Assembly: GCA_022844225.1 (NCBI GenBank)
Contig: JALHMC010000022.1
Coordinates: 1-61,825 of the forward strand
Direction of reading: 5' to 3'
Length of the DNA: 61,825 nt
Source of the DNA: Hyphomicrobiaceae bacterium
GTDB taxonomy: Bacteria; Pseudomonadota; Alphaproteobacteria; Rhizobiales; Hyphomicrobiaceae
The translations under genes and the position numbers were made by a program. The notes beneath the pieces were generated by a model. That model was not told the DNA's origin. It ran no database searches and worked only from the letters and a program-made list of their open reading frames with translations. Shown in pieces: positions 24,653-33,250 of this stretch. The first letter of the stretch is position 1. Every line of letters begins with the position of its first letter.

Positions 24653-25708
24653 ATGTCAGCTAGCGCAACCGATGCCGAGGCCGCCGTTCCCCGCCGCATT
24701 GCTGCGCGCGAGTTGCTCACCGCGGAGCAACTGGCGAGCGTTCGTGAGCGCGTCGAGTGGAAATCCGTGGCGCTCATCGCGCACGCCTGGGCCGTCATTT
24801 TCGGCGCGATCGCACTGGTCGCCTGGGCCCCGAACCCGCTGACCTACATCTTGGCTGTCATGCTGATCGGCTCGCGGCAGCTCGGCCTCGCCATCCTCAT
24901 GCACGACGGCGCCCACGGCTGCCTGTCGCGCAGCGAACGGCGCAACATGGCGCTGAGCCAGTGGCTATGTGCCTATCCAATCTGGGCCGAGACAAGGGCC
25001 TATCGGCGCTATCATCTCGCGCATCATGCACACACCCAGCAGCCGGACGACCCCGACCTCGTCCTCTCCGCGCCCTTCCCGATCACGCCGACCAGCTATC
25101 GGCGCAAACTCTGGCGCGATCTTACCGGCCAGACCGGCTTCCAACAGCGCAAGGCGCAGCTCTTGAATGCGCTCGGCGATCCGGCATGGCCACTGGAGCG
25201 CCGCGCGCGGCACTATTGGGAGCGTCTCGGCCCGCAGACGGTGGCCAACGGCGTCCTGCTCGCGGGGCTGGCGATCGCGGGCGTCTGGTGGGCCTATCCT
25301 CTGCTGTGGCTGGTGCCGTTGCTGACCTGGATGATGGTTATCACGCGCATCCGCAATATCGCAGAGCACGCCGTCGTGCCCGATTCGAACGATCCCCTGC
25401 GCAATACGCGGACGACCCGCGCCAGTTGGCTCGAGCGCGCGCTGGTGGCGCCCTATTTCGTCAACTACCACCTCGAGCACCACCTGTTGTTTTATGTGCC
25501 CTGCTACAACCTGCCAAAGGTGCACGATATTCTGATGCGGGGTCCGCACGCGTCCCGGATGGAGGTGCAACCCGGTTATCTGAGGGTGCTGCGGCTTGCG
25601 ACGGCGAAGCCCGACAGCGAAGATCGCCCCGGCGACGTCGTGAACAACGCGCGCCGCATGCGCGATGGCAAACGCGTTGGAGACGATCAGGCGTCGGCGG
25701 GGTTCTGA
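24653..25708 (+). CDS. Fatty acid desaturase family protein
   Basis: This 351-residue membrane protein has the three histidine boxes of diiron desaturases: HDGAHG near 83, HLAHHAHTQ near 122 and HLEHHLLF near 274. Hydrophobic spans lie around 40-75 and 195-225. These enzymes introduce double bonds or hydroxylate lipids and carotenoids using oxygen. The third box (NYHLEHHLLFYVPCYNLP) is like those of sphingolipid and acyl-lipid desaturases. No electron donor gene is adjacent. Confidence 0.88.
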   Translation: MSASATDAEAAVPRRIAARELLTAEQLASVRERVEWKSVALIAHAWAVIFGAIALVAWAPNPLTYILAVMLIGSRQLGLAILMHDGAHGCLSRSERRNMALSQWLCAYPIWAETRAYRRYHLAHHAHTQQPDDPDLVLSAPFPITPTSYRRKLWRDLTGQTGFQQRKAQLLNALGDPAWPLERRARHYWERLGPQTVANGVLLAGLAIAGVWWAYPLLWLVPLLTWMMVITRIRNIAEHAVVPDSNDPLRNTRTTRASWLERALVAPYFVNYHLEHHLLFYVPCYNLPKVHDILMRGPHASRMEVQPGYLRVLRLATAKPDSEDRPGDVVNNARRMRDGKRVGDDQASAGF

Positions 25709-25727
25709 GAGGCTGAGGGTCCGGCGA

Positions 25728-26030
25728 TCAACGCCACCGGCCATACCGCCACGGTGCCAGCGGATGACGTACGCATCGAATGTCGGGGGCCGGATCGAAG
25801 CCGGACGAGCCCCATGGGTGGCAGCGGCAGACGCGTGAGAGCGATAGCCACGACCCGCGCCATGCTCCATTCGTGTCGATGGCCGAAAGCGCGTACTCCG
25901 AACATGTGGGCAGATGCCGGCACTCCATTCCGAGCAGCGGCTTCATCGTCCAGCGGTAGAGGTGGACCGGTGCCTTGACCGCACCACGCGTGACGCGCCC
26001 AAAAATCGAGACAGATTGTCCGGACCTCAT
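25728..26030 (-). CDS. yidD: Membrane protein insertion efficiency factor YidD
   Basis: This 100-residue protein has the full YidD core: LYRWTMKPLLGMECRHLPTC, SEYALSAIDTNGAWRG, RVCRCHPWGSSGFDP, with four conserved cysteines. YidD assists YidC in inner-membrane insertion. The start at 26030 gives the normal length; an upstream in-frame ATG adds 53 Arg/Gly-rich residues that overlap the iscU-like gene and is not credible. It lies five bases after that gene and is probably cotranscribed. Confidence 0.92.
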   Translation of the reverse strand: MRSGQSVSIFGRVTRGAVKAPVHLYRWTMKPLLGMECRHLPTCSEYALSAIDTNGAWRGSWLSLSRVCRCHPWGSSGFDPAPDIRCVRHPLAPWRYGRWR

Positions 26031-26035
26031 ACGAC

Positions 26036-26509
26036 CTAAGCCGAAGCTACCTCTTTTGCTGCTGCATCCGGACTTTCGCCGGCCTCGCGCGCATCCAGCG
26101 CCCTGAGAATCGCCTCGAACGCCAGCAGCGTGGACGCATGGCGTCCCTTCACCTCGCGCACCGGCTGCAGTACCGCGAGATCGGCCCACTTGCCGGCCGG
26201 AGGCGGCCCGTTCTCCTTCAGCATCCGCCGCATCTCGCCGGCCACACGCCGGATCTCGTCGACCGTGCTGCCGACGATGTGGGCGGCGACCACGGCGGCT
26301 GACGCCTGCCCGAGCAGGCAGGCTTTAACGGTGTGCGCGTAGTCGATGACCACATCGCCGTCGAGGGCGAGTTCCACGGCGATCGTCGAGCCGCAGAGCT
26401 TGGAATGCGCCGAGGCCGCCGCGTCCGGCCGATCAAGCCGTCGCGCAGGCTGGATGCCGGCAGCCAGCTCCATGATCCGGTCGCTATAAAGATCGCTCAG
26501 CTCAGTCAT
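26036..26509 (-). CDS. IscU/SufU/NifU-N-like iron-sulfur scaffold protein
   Basis: This 157-residue protein has two of the three IscU ligand cysteines, in HSKLCGSTIAVEL and VKACLLGQASAAVV. The third position, Cys in canonical IscU (RxxCA), reads GRHASTLLAFEAI, with His in its place, as I recall for alphaproteobacterial homologues near yidD. It may act in cluster assembly or have a modified role. ATG 26509 follows a GAGG. Genomic neighbourhood yidD/folE/hisI is common in this class. Confidence 0.85.
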   Translation of the reverse strand: MTELSDLYSDRIMELAAGIQPARRLDRPDAAASAHSKLCGSTIAVELALDGDVVIDYAHTVKACLLGQASAAVVAAHIVGSTVDEIRRVAGEMRRMLKENGPPPAGKWADLAVLQPVREVKGRHASTLLAFEAILRALDAREAGESPDAAAKEVASA

Positions 26510-26831
26510 CTCTTGCCTCGTTGCGTGAGGTCGCTCGGTTGCACCAGCACTCCCAGGCGCCTCCCTGGCGCCAGGACGGCGTAACACAATGGAGCGGCAA
26601 TGGCTTCCCATCGGCGGGGCGACACCGCATAGTAGCACACGCTCGTCGTGTCTCGGACAGGCACAGCCGCCGAAGACCTGGAGAGCAGCGCAACATTCCA
26701 GATATTGCGTTGCGGAGCCGGGAATGCAAGTTGCGCTCGCGGGCGGCCGGCCGCCGATCCGGGAGAACCCCGTCTACGTATCTCCTGTCGATCTGGACGA
26801 TCTGGCAGTGCGCCAATGGAAGGGAACGAGA

Positions 26832-27473
26832 ATGGACCAGCGTGTCGACAAGGGCGCAGCAGCCACTGAGGCGACCGGCGGGAGGTCGCCGCCGGCTCGC
26901 CCGACCCGGGCAGAGGCCGAGGCCGCCGTCAAGACGCTCATCGCCTGGGCCGGCGACGACCCGGAGCGTGAAGGCCTCCTCGATACGCCACGCCGGGTCG
27001 CCGCGGCCTACGAATCGTGGTTTCGCGGCTATGCGCTCGATCCAGCGGCCGTGCTTGCCCGCACATTCGGCGACGTCGCAGGCTACGACGACATGGTGAT
27101 GGTCCGCGATGTGCGTCTCGAGAGTCATTGCGAGCACCACATCGCCCCCTTCATCGGCGTCGCCCACATCGCCTACCTGCCGCGTGACCGGGTCGTCGGA
27201 TTGTCCAAGCTCGCCCGCGTGGTCGAGATCTACGCCAAGCGCCTGCAGACGCAGGAGACGCTGACTGCCCAAATCGCCGAGGCCATCGAACGCTATCTGG
27301 CCCCCCGAGGCGTCGCGGTACTGGTCGAGGCCGAGCACATGTGCATGTCGACGCGCGGCGTCAATCAGCAGGGGGTGTCGACCGTAACGACGCGGTTTAC
27401 CGGAGCCTTCCATGTCGAGGCCGGCTACCGCGACCGCTTCCTCGGCCTCGTTCACGCCCAACGCCGGCCCTGA
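26832..27473 (+). CDS. folE: GTP cyclohydrolase I
   Basis: This 213-residue enzyme converts GTP to 7,8-dihydroneopterin triphosphate, the first step of folate synthesis. The zinc site is formed by Cys/His in [12 protein letters not shown] (about 97-108) and Cys in [10 protein letters not shown] (about 165). Other hallmarks are [30 protein letters not shown] and a C-terminal FTGAF. The start is ATG 26832; earlier in-frame sequence from 26589 is not conserved. It precedes hisI by 28 bases. Confidence 0.97.
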   Translation: MDQRVDKGAAATEATGGRSPPARPTRAEAEAAVKTLIAWAGDDPEREGLLDTPRRVAAAYESWFRGYALDPAAVLARTFGDVAGYDDMVMVRDVRLESHCEHHIAPFIGVAHIAYLPRDRVVGLSKLARVVEIYAKRLQTQETLTAQIAEAIERYLAPRGVAVLVEAEHMCMSTRGVNQQGVSTVTTRFTGAFHVEAGYRDRFLGLVHAQRRP

Positions 27474-27501
27474 ATGCCGCGCCGTTAACGGAGGACACCT
27501 C

Positions 27502-27969
27502 ATGCCGGCCGATGTCGCGGGCTTTGGCGAGCCAGGCTCGCCGGAGCAGGTTGAGTCTGACCTGCAACTTACTCCGCGGTTCGACGGAACCGGCGGCATC
27601 GCCGCTGTCGCGACCGATGCCGACAGCGGCGAGGTGCTGATGCTTGCGTGGATGAACGCCGAGGCGCTGGCGTTGACCATCTCGACCGGAGAGGCGCATT
27701 TCTGGAGCCGGTCACGCCGCCGCATCTGGAAAAAGGGCGAGGAGAGCGGCAACGTGCTGCGGGTCGTGGAACTGCGCACCGACTGCGACCAGGACGCGGT
27801 CTGGATGCGCGTCCGGATCTCCGGCCACGGCGCGGCCTGCCACACAGGTCATCGGACGTGCTTCTATCGCCGGATCCCTGTCGGGCCCGGAGCCGGAACC
27901 CAGACCCTTGAACACGCCGGGACGCCGCGCGCTTTCGACCCGGACTCGGTCTACCGCAGCAAGGACTGA
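27502..27969 (+). CDS. hisI: Phosphoribosyl-AMP cyclohydrolase
   Basis: This 155-residue enzyme opens the purine ring of PR-AMP in histidine synthesis. Diagnostic motifs are VLMLAWMNAEAL, GEAHFWSRSRRRIWKKGEES, the Mg/Zn site DCDQDAVWMRV and CHTGHRTCFYR. It is a stand-alone HisI without the HisE domain, as usual in alphaproteobacteria. GGAGG is seven bases before ATG 27502. It is likely cotranscribed with folE. Confidence 0.97.
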   Translation: MPADVAGFGEPGSPEQVESDLQLTPRFDGTGGIAAVATDADSGEVLMLAWMNAEALALTISTGEAHFWSRSRRRIWKKGEESGNVLRVVELRTDCDQDAVWMRVRISGHGAACHTGHRTCFYRRIPVGPGAGTQTLEHAGTPRAFDPDSVYRSKD

Positions 27970-28322
27970 CAAGGCGCCCTTGCGGCTGTGCAAAAAAACG
28001 CGCCGGCGTTGGAACGAAATCGTCTCGGTTGGCGTCTTGTCTTCGCGACGGCGGCAGTATCCCGGCTCCTCACGTATCGCTGTCGTCGCAGGCGGTGGTC
28101 CTCCAGCTCCCCCGACGAGGAGGCCACCGCCGCTCCTTCCGCCTCAAAGGGAACGGCAAACGGTCGGCTGCAAACCCGCCGGCGGGCGTGCCTTGCGTGA
28201 CCCGTAGGGAAGCAATTAACTAAGGTATGGCAGCTTTGTTGGGGAATGGGAGGCCGTGCCCGACGCCCGGCGCGCCTTTCGGCACGCGTCTTGCTGCGTC
28301 GGTGCGGACAGGGGTCCGGATC
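27970..28322. other. Intergenic region before patatin gene, possible EcfG-type promoter
   Basis: No gene is seen. GGAAC at 28011-28015 and CGTC at 28033-28036 are 17 bases apart, close to the GGAAC-N16/17-CGTT element of the alphaproteobacterial general stress sigma factor EcfG. It is about 290 bases before the patatin start, so a long leader would be needed. The match is weak evidence only. Confidence 0.25.
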
Positions 28323-29261
28323 ATGAAGCGCGGCAAGATTGGCATCGCATTGGGTGGGGGCGCAGCACGAGGCTGGGCTCATATCGGGGTTTTGCGGGCT
28401 TTGATGCAGGCCGGCATCAAACCTGACATCATCGTGGGCACATCGATCGGTGCCGTGGTCGGTGGCTGCATGGCCGCGGACCGTCTCGACGAACTCGAGG
28501 GGTTCGCCCGCGATCTCACACGCCGCAAGGTGTTCGGCTTTCTCGATTTCAATCTGACCGGCTCAGCGTTGATCAGCGGAACCAAGCTGGTCCAGCGGCT
28601 GGATCGTCATATCGGCGGTATCAACATCGAGGCCTTGCCCCGGCGCTTCGTTGCGGTGGCGACCGAGATCGGGACCGGCCACGAGACCTGGCTTTCGCGC
28701 GGCTCCCTGATCGATGCCATGCAGGCGTCCTACGCCATCCCGGGCATATTCAAGCCGGTCAAGGTCGGCCGCCGTTGGCTATTCGATGGTGCGCTGGTCA
28801 ACCCCGTGCCTGTCTCGGTCTGTCGTGCTCTCGGGGCCCGTTACGTCATCGCAGTCAATCTGAACACCGATCTCTACGGCCGGGACGCCGTCGTCGTCGA
28901 TCCGGGGCTGGCCGACGATCTGCCGGAACCCGAGGAGCCGTTGCCCGAAGGCGGCGGGCCAGCCCGCAGCCTCATCCGCCGCCAATTGCTCGGCGATGGC
29001 GGTGCGGCCCCTGGTATCTCGACCGTGATGGTCGACGCCTTCAACATCGTGCAGGATCGGATCGCTCGCTCGCGCCTCGCCGGGGACCCGCCGGATGCCA
29101 TGATCAGCCCTCGGCTCGCCGGGCTCGGCATGCTCGACTTTCATCGCGCCGACGAACTCATTCAACGTGGCATGACGGCGGCATTGCGCGAGATCGACGA
29201 TATGCATCGCGAAATCGCCGCCCGCCGATCGGCAGGCGCACGTGTGCCGCATTACGCCTGA
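28323..29261 (+). CDS. Patatin-like phospholipase (RssA/YlbK group)
   Basis: This 312-residue hydrolase has the oxyanion loop GGGAARGWAHIG (11-22), nucleophile Ser41 in GTSIGA and the dyad Asp near 155 in FDGALVNPVP. These are complete, so activity is expected, probably lipid acyl hydrolysis. The start at 28323 places the Gly-rich loop at the usual distance from the N-terminus; the upstream ATG at 28227 adds a non-conserved tail. A region of about 40 residues around 200 is Pro/Glu/Gly-rich. No signal peptide is seen. Confidence 0.9.
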   Translation: MKRGKIGIALGGGAARGWAHIGVLRALMQAGIKPDIIVGTSIGAVVGGCMAADRLDELEGFARDLTRRKVFGFLDFNLTGSALISGTKLVQRLDRHIGGINIEALPRRFVAVATEIGTGHETWLSRGSLIDAMQASYAIPGIFKPVKVGRRWLFDGALVNPVPVSVCRALGARYVIAVNLNTDLYGRDAVVVDPGLADDLPEPEEPLPEGGGPARSLIRRQLLGDGGAAPGISTVMVDAFNIVQDRIARSRLAGDPPDAMISPRLAGLGMLDFHRADELIQRGMTAALREIDDMHREIAARRSAGARVPHYA

Positions 29262-29350
29262 GGCAGCGTGCCGAGCGACGCTCGCTTTCGACGGCTCTTG
29301 ATGTGGGGTGCGGGCGGCTCCTATCCTCGCTGAAAGCCACATCGAGGAGC

Positions 29351-30127
29351 ATGGCGGACATGGGAACGCTGACGGGTAAGGTCGCCGCTATCACAGGGGG
29401 CGCGTCCGGGATCGGTGAGGCTGCCGTCCGGCGCTTCGTCGCCGAAGGGGCCAGGGTCGCATTCGCGGACTGGGACGGCGAGCGTGGACGCCGCGTGGCG
29501 GCCGAGATCGCCTCAAGCGGGGGTGACGTGACCTTCACCGAGGCAGACGTCGCCGACGAGACCACGGCGATGGCATTCGTACAAAAAGCAGCAGCCCATT
29601 TCGGCCAACTGGACATCCTGGTCAACAACGCCGGCATCCGGATGTATCAGACGGTCGTCGAGGCGACGTCCGAGAGCTGGGACAAGATCCTGGGCGTCAA
29701 TCTGAAAAGCTACGCCTACTGTGCCAAAGCCGCCGTGCCTCTGATGCGCCGCCAGGGCCGCGGCAGCATCGTCAACGTCGCGTCCGTCCGCTCGATCACG
29801 GCTGGCGCCAAGACCATCCAATACGATACCGCCAAGGCTGCTATCGCCGGTCTGACGCGAGGCCTCGCCATGGACCATTCGCCGGAGGGCATCCGTGCCA
29901 ACGCCGTTTGTCCGGGTCCGATCTTCACGCCGTTCCATGCGCGCCGCATTCAAGCCGCCGGCCAGACGGTGGAGCAATACAACGAGGACGCCGCCGTCCG
30001 CACCATGTTGCGCCGGCCCGGTACGCCTGAGGAAGTTGCAGCCTGCATTCTTTTCCTGGCGTCGGACGAAGCGTCGTATGTCACCGGCGCCTGCCTGTTC
30101 GTCGACGGCGGCTTGACCGCAATGTGA
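29351..30127 (+). CDS. SDR family oxidoreductase
   Basis: This 258-residue classical short-chain dehydrogenase has cofactor motif TGGASGIG at 15-22, NNAG near 98, Ser in NVASVRSIT, and Tyr158/Lys162 in QYDTAKAA. The Asp in AFADWDGERG suggests NAD(H) preference. The C-terminus VTGACLFVDGGLTAM is typical. The substrate is unknown. It is convergent with the CBS gene with a hairpin between. Confidence 0.9.
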   Translation: MADMGTLTGKVAAITGGASGIGEAAVRRFVAEGARVAFADWDGERGRRVAAEIASSGGDVTFTEADVADETTAMAFVQKAAAHFGQLDILVNNAGIRMYQTVVEATSESWDKILGVNLKSYAYCAKAAVPLMRRQGRGSIVNVASVRSITAGAKTIQYDTAKAAIAGLTRGLAMDHSPEGIRANAVCPGPIFTPFHARRIQAAGQTVEQYNEDAAVRTMLRRPGTPEEVAACILFLASDEASYVTGACLFVDGGLTAM

Positions 30128-30150
30128 CGGCCTGGGTAGGCCAGCACCTC

Positions 30151-30178
30151 AGGGCCGCCGCCGATCCGTTGCGGCCCT
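30151..30178. terminator. Hairpin between convergent SDR and CBS genes
   Basis: AGGGCCGC (30151-30158) and GCGGCCCT (30171-30178) form a perfect 8-bp GC-rich stem with a 12-base loop in the 49-base convergent gap. There is no clear T-run, so this is a candidate bidirectional stem-loop terminator rather than a canonical intrinsic one. Confidence 0.4.
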
Positions 30179-30608
30179 AGACGGCCGTGATGTAGTCCCG
30201 CATGGCACTGGCCTCGAGTTCGACCTCGGCGACCCGATGCTTGACTACGTCACCAATCGAGACGATGCCGACCAGTGCGCCGCCTTCCAGAACCGGGAGG
30301 TGGCGAAAGCGGCCCTTTGTCATCCGACTCATCAGTTCGTCTATGGTGTCGGCTTCGCGGCAGGTTTCGACGTCGGACGTCATGGCCTCGCCCGCCGACC
30401 GGTCCAGGGCGCCCGAGCCATGCGTCGCAAGCATGCGCACAATGTCGCGTTCCGAGACGATGCCGGCGACCTCGCCGCGTGGGCCGCAGACGACGACCGC
30501 ACCGATCCGGCGCGCAGCGAGCCGCCGCACGACCTCGCCCAAGGTCACGTTGCCCGTGACGGTCTCGACCGCCCGGCCTTTCTCCTTCAGGATGGCAGCG
30601 ACGTGCAT
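30177..30608 (-). CDS. CBS-domain protein (IMPDH-like pair)
   Basis: This 143-residue protein is made of two CBS motifs: VTLGEVVRRLAARRIGAVVV with GIVSERDIVRML, and DTIDELMSRMTKGRFRHLPV with LVGIVSIGDVVKHR. Such stand-alone pairs bind adenine nucleotides and act as energy sensors, often upregulated in stress or low oxygen. GGAGGAG precedes ATG 30608. It is divergent from the RTX protease gene. Confidence 0.92.
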   Translation of the reverse strand: MHVAAILKEKGRAVETVTGNVTLGEVVRRLAARRIGAVVVCGPRGEVAGIVSERDIVRMLATHGSGALDRSAGEAMTSDVETCREADTIDELMSRMTKGRFRHLPVLEGGALVGIVSIGDVVKHRVAEVELEASAMRDYITAV

Positions 30609-30944
30609 ATCCGTCTCCTCCGCCGCGGGGCATCGAGGACGACCGGTCATTCTCCTCCCGAGACCTCTCCCAGCAGCCGCCGGAGACAGACCCCACACCC
30701 ATGACCCAGTCCCGCGTCGCCTGCGGATTGGCTTCGGGTTCACTTTGCCCAGGACACCCTGCCCGAGGCCGCCCCATTCTCGCCCAGTGCTGCATGCACA
30801 TCAAGCGAAGACGCACCGATGGAAAGGCGAAGAACGATCAGCTAAGGGATAGTGAGCGATTCCATCGTCGAGTCGGTTTTTGCTACGGGGCGGCATTTAC
30901 TTTTCACCGCTATTCTTTGTTGTGAGCAACCCAGGGGGTACCTC

Positions 30945-32855
30945 ATGCAATTCGAGCCAAGGCAGGGGGTCGAGGCGACGGCTGGCGTCAGCGTTGCGCG
31001 GCAACATTTGTGTGGACCCGGTTGCGGGTGCGGGCACGGCAGTGGGCAACTCCACCCGCACGACTTTTACGCACCCGATTATACGGGCCCGATCCACGCC
31101 GACTTCGAGACGTTCGGGGGCAAGTGGGGCAGCTCGGCCACATTCGGAACGGCCGGCGGAGTGGTCACCTGGAGCCTCGCCGGTGCAGGGTTGGCGAACC
31201 AGACCGGGTTTGGCACGTTCTTTTCAGGCGTGACCGTCGGGATGGAGACGGTTTTCAATTTCAACTACACCCAAGCTCTGACGGAGGCTTTTGCTGCCTG
31301 GTCGGCCGTCTCCAACATCACGTTCGTCCAAGTCGCTGACGGCGGTGGTGATATCGGTGTCGGCAACACCGCGAACATTCGCATCGGGGCCGCGTTCAAG
31401 GATGGGCCGTCGAACGTGCTCGCATCGGCCTTCAGTCCGCCGTTCGGCAGCAGCAATTCCGTGCCCACGCACGGGGACATGATCTTCGACAGCGGCGAGA
31501 CGGTGTTCTGGACGTACGACAGCTTCAAAATCGTCGCGATGCACGAGATCGGGCACTCGATCGGTCTCAATCATACGACGGTCGCGGGTTCTCTGATGGA
31601 GCCCTTCTACAATGCGTCGATTACCGCGCCGCAGGCCGATGACATCGCTGGCGCCGTGGAAATCTATGGTGCGGCCTCGTCCGGACCAGCCGGCTCGGTC
31701 TCGATCAATGACGTCTCGATCACGGAAGGCAACAGCGGCACCAAGGTGCTGACGTTCACGGTTACGCGGACCGGCGGTACGGCGGCTTTCAACGTCAACT
31801 TCGCCACGGCAGCCGGCACTGCGTCGAGCCCCTCCGATTACGCGGCTCAATCGGGTACGTTGTCGTTCGGCGCCAACGTGACCTCGCGGACGATCTCGAT
31901 CACCATCAATGGCGATGCATTGGCCGAGCAGCACGAGACGTTCTTCGTCAATCTGTCCGGCGCGACCAATGGTGCGACGATTGCCGATGGCCAGGGTCTC
32001 GGCACGATTCTCGACGACGATTCAGCCGGCGTCACGCGAATAGGCACGCCCGGGCCGGACGTTTTGGCGGGCACCTCGGGGCCGGATCGCATTTTCGGCA
32101 GGGCCGGCAATGACGCGCTGCTCGGCGGGCTTCACGACGATGTTCTGGCCGGCGAAGACGGTGACGATTCGATCTACGGCGAAGCGGGTCTCGACTACAT
32201 CCTGGCCGGGCCTGGCAACGATGTCGCCTCCGGCGGCAACGATCGGGATCTGATCTACGGCGAAGGCGGCCTCGACGTGCTGTTCGGCGACGGAGGTGAT
32301 GATTTCCTCGTCGGTGGCGACGATCGCGATTGGCTTTATGGCGGTACCGGCCTCGACGTACTGTTCGGGGGCAACGGAGACGATCTTCTTTCAGGCGATG
32401 CCGACCGCGACTGGGTCTACGGCGAGGCCGGAAACGATATCCTGTTCGGTGCGGCGGGAGATGACGTCATGGGCGGCGGGGCCGGCAACGATACCCTCCT
32501 GGGCGGCGACGGGGCCGATGCGATGTTCGGCGAGGCCGGCGACGATTTTATCTACGGAGAAGCCGGCAACGACTACGTGGTCGGTGGCAGTGGCTACAAC
32601 CAGATCTCGCTCGGGACAGGGATCGACATCGTCCAGAGTACGAGTTCGGATGGTGGCACCCAGTACGTCATCGATTTCTCTGTCAGCGAGGATCAGATCT
32701 GGCTGATCGGCTCGCCCTACGCCAGTGCGTTCGCGGCTCTCGCAGCTGCGGCGCCCGCCGGCGGCGGCACGCTGATTGCGAACGGCGGAGAGACCGTGTT
32801 CCTGGCCGGCATTCAACCGGGTCAGCTTTCGGCGGCGAATTTCACCATCTTCTGA
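30945..32855 (+). CDS. RTX-type matrixin metalloprotease with Calx-beta domain
   Basis: This 636-residue protein is arranged as follows. Residues 23-32 form a Cys/His/Gly cluster (CGPGCGCGHG). A zinc metalloprotease domain covers about 45-243, with HEIGHSIGLNH (His200, Glu201, His204, His210) and Met-turn Met218. A Calx-beta domain covers 250-358. About nineteen calcium-binding nonapeptides (GGxGxDxux-like) cover 366-558, and a C-terminal tail ends in hydrophobic IF. There is no signal peptide, so type I secretion is expected, with RTX folding outside the cell. No T1SS genes adjoin. ATG 30945 follows GGGGG; 30852 is a less likely start. Confidence 0.88.
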   Translation: MQFEPRQGVEATAGVSVARQHLCGPGCGCGHGSGQLHPHDFYAPDYTGPIHADFETFGGKWGSSATFGTAGGVVTWSLAGAGLANQTGFGTFFSGVTVGMETVFNFNYTQALTEAFAAWSAVSNITFVQVADGGGDIGVGNTANIRIGAAFKDGPSNVLASAFSPPFGSSNSVPTHGDMIFDSGETVFWTYDSFKIVAMHEIGHSIGLNHTTVAGSLMEPFYNASITAPQADDIAGAVEIYGAASSGPAGSVSINDVSITEGNSGTKVLTFTVTRTGGTAAFNVNFATAAGTASSPSDYAAQSGTLSFGANVTSRTISITINGDALAEQHETFFVNLSGATNGATIADGQGLGTILDDDSAGVTRIGTPGPDVLAGTSGPDRIFGRAGNDALLGGLHDDVLAGEDGDDSIYGEAGLDYILAGPGNDVASGGNDRDLIYGEGGLDVLFGDGGDDFLVGGDDRDWLYGGTGLDVLFGGNGDDLLSGDADRDWVYGEAGNDILFGAAGDDVMGGGAGNDTLLGGDGADAMFGEAGDDFIYGEAGNDYVVGGSGYNQISLGTGIDIVQSTSSDGGTQYVIDFSVSEDQIWLIGSPYASAFAALAAAAPAGGGTLIANGGETVFLAGIQPGQLSAANFTIF

Positions 32856-33139
32856 GTCGCGATGCCTCCCTCGCAGCGTCGACGGGGCTGCTCGGATTTC
32901 GGCAGCGTCGTCAGCTGTCGCCTCGGCCCGAAGCCCACCGTGAGTGGTCGGGACGAGGGCGACGCTCATTTGCGAAATCCGGCCGAGTGCGCCGAGCCCA
33001 CGGCAGCGCACCGGCTATCCCCTGCCTTCCGGCTCCCATCGGCGGTCGTGTCGCCTAACGGACGATCCGCTCCCGGCCATAGCTGCGCGCGTACTGCAGG
33101 GCTGACCTGCAACAGGGGACGTCATGTCCCAGGCCATCA
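32856..33139. other. Intergenic region upstream of the cbb3 operon
   Basis: There is no credible gene between the RTX protease and the FNR/FixK box. Short frames here have no conserved content. Confidence 0.4.
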
Positions 33140-33153
33140 TTGACCGAGATCAA
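33140..33153. promoter_or_regulatory. FNR/FixK-type box upstream of ccoN
   Basis: TTGACCGAGATCAA matches the TTGAT-N4-ATCAA consensus at nine of ten defined bases. It lies 98 bases before the ccoN ATG. In alphaproteobacteria such boxes bind FixK or FnrL and activate fixNOQP under low oxygen. The -10 region was not resolved. Confidence 0.75.
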
Positions 33154-33250
33154 CGCCCTCTCGACGGACCGGTGTGAAGAGCAAAGTGGTGCGGCCGTGC
33201 AAGCGCGTGGCATCGGGATCATCCATCGAACCTTCTTGGGGGCGGCATCC

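Noticed and set aside
28775..29350. Long N-terminal extension of the SDR frame
   Set aside because: It runs out of frame through the patatin gene; the SDR fold starts right after ATG 29351.
32040..32620. Regular DNA periodicity that could suggest a CRISPR or tandem-repeat array
   Set aside because: The period is 27 bases and encodes RTX nonapeptides in frame; there are no spacers.
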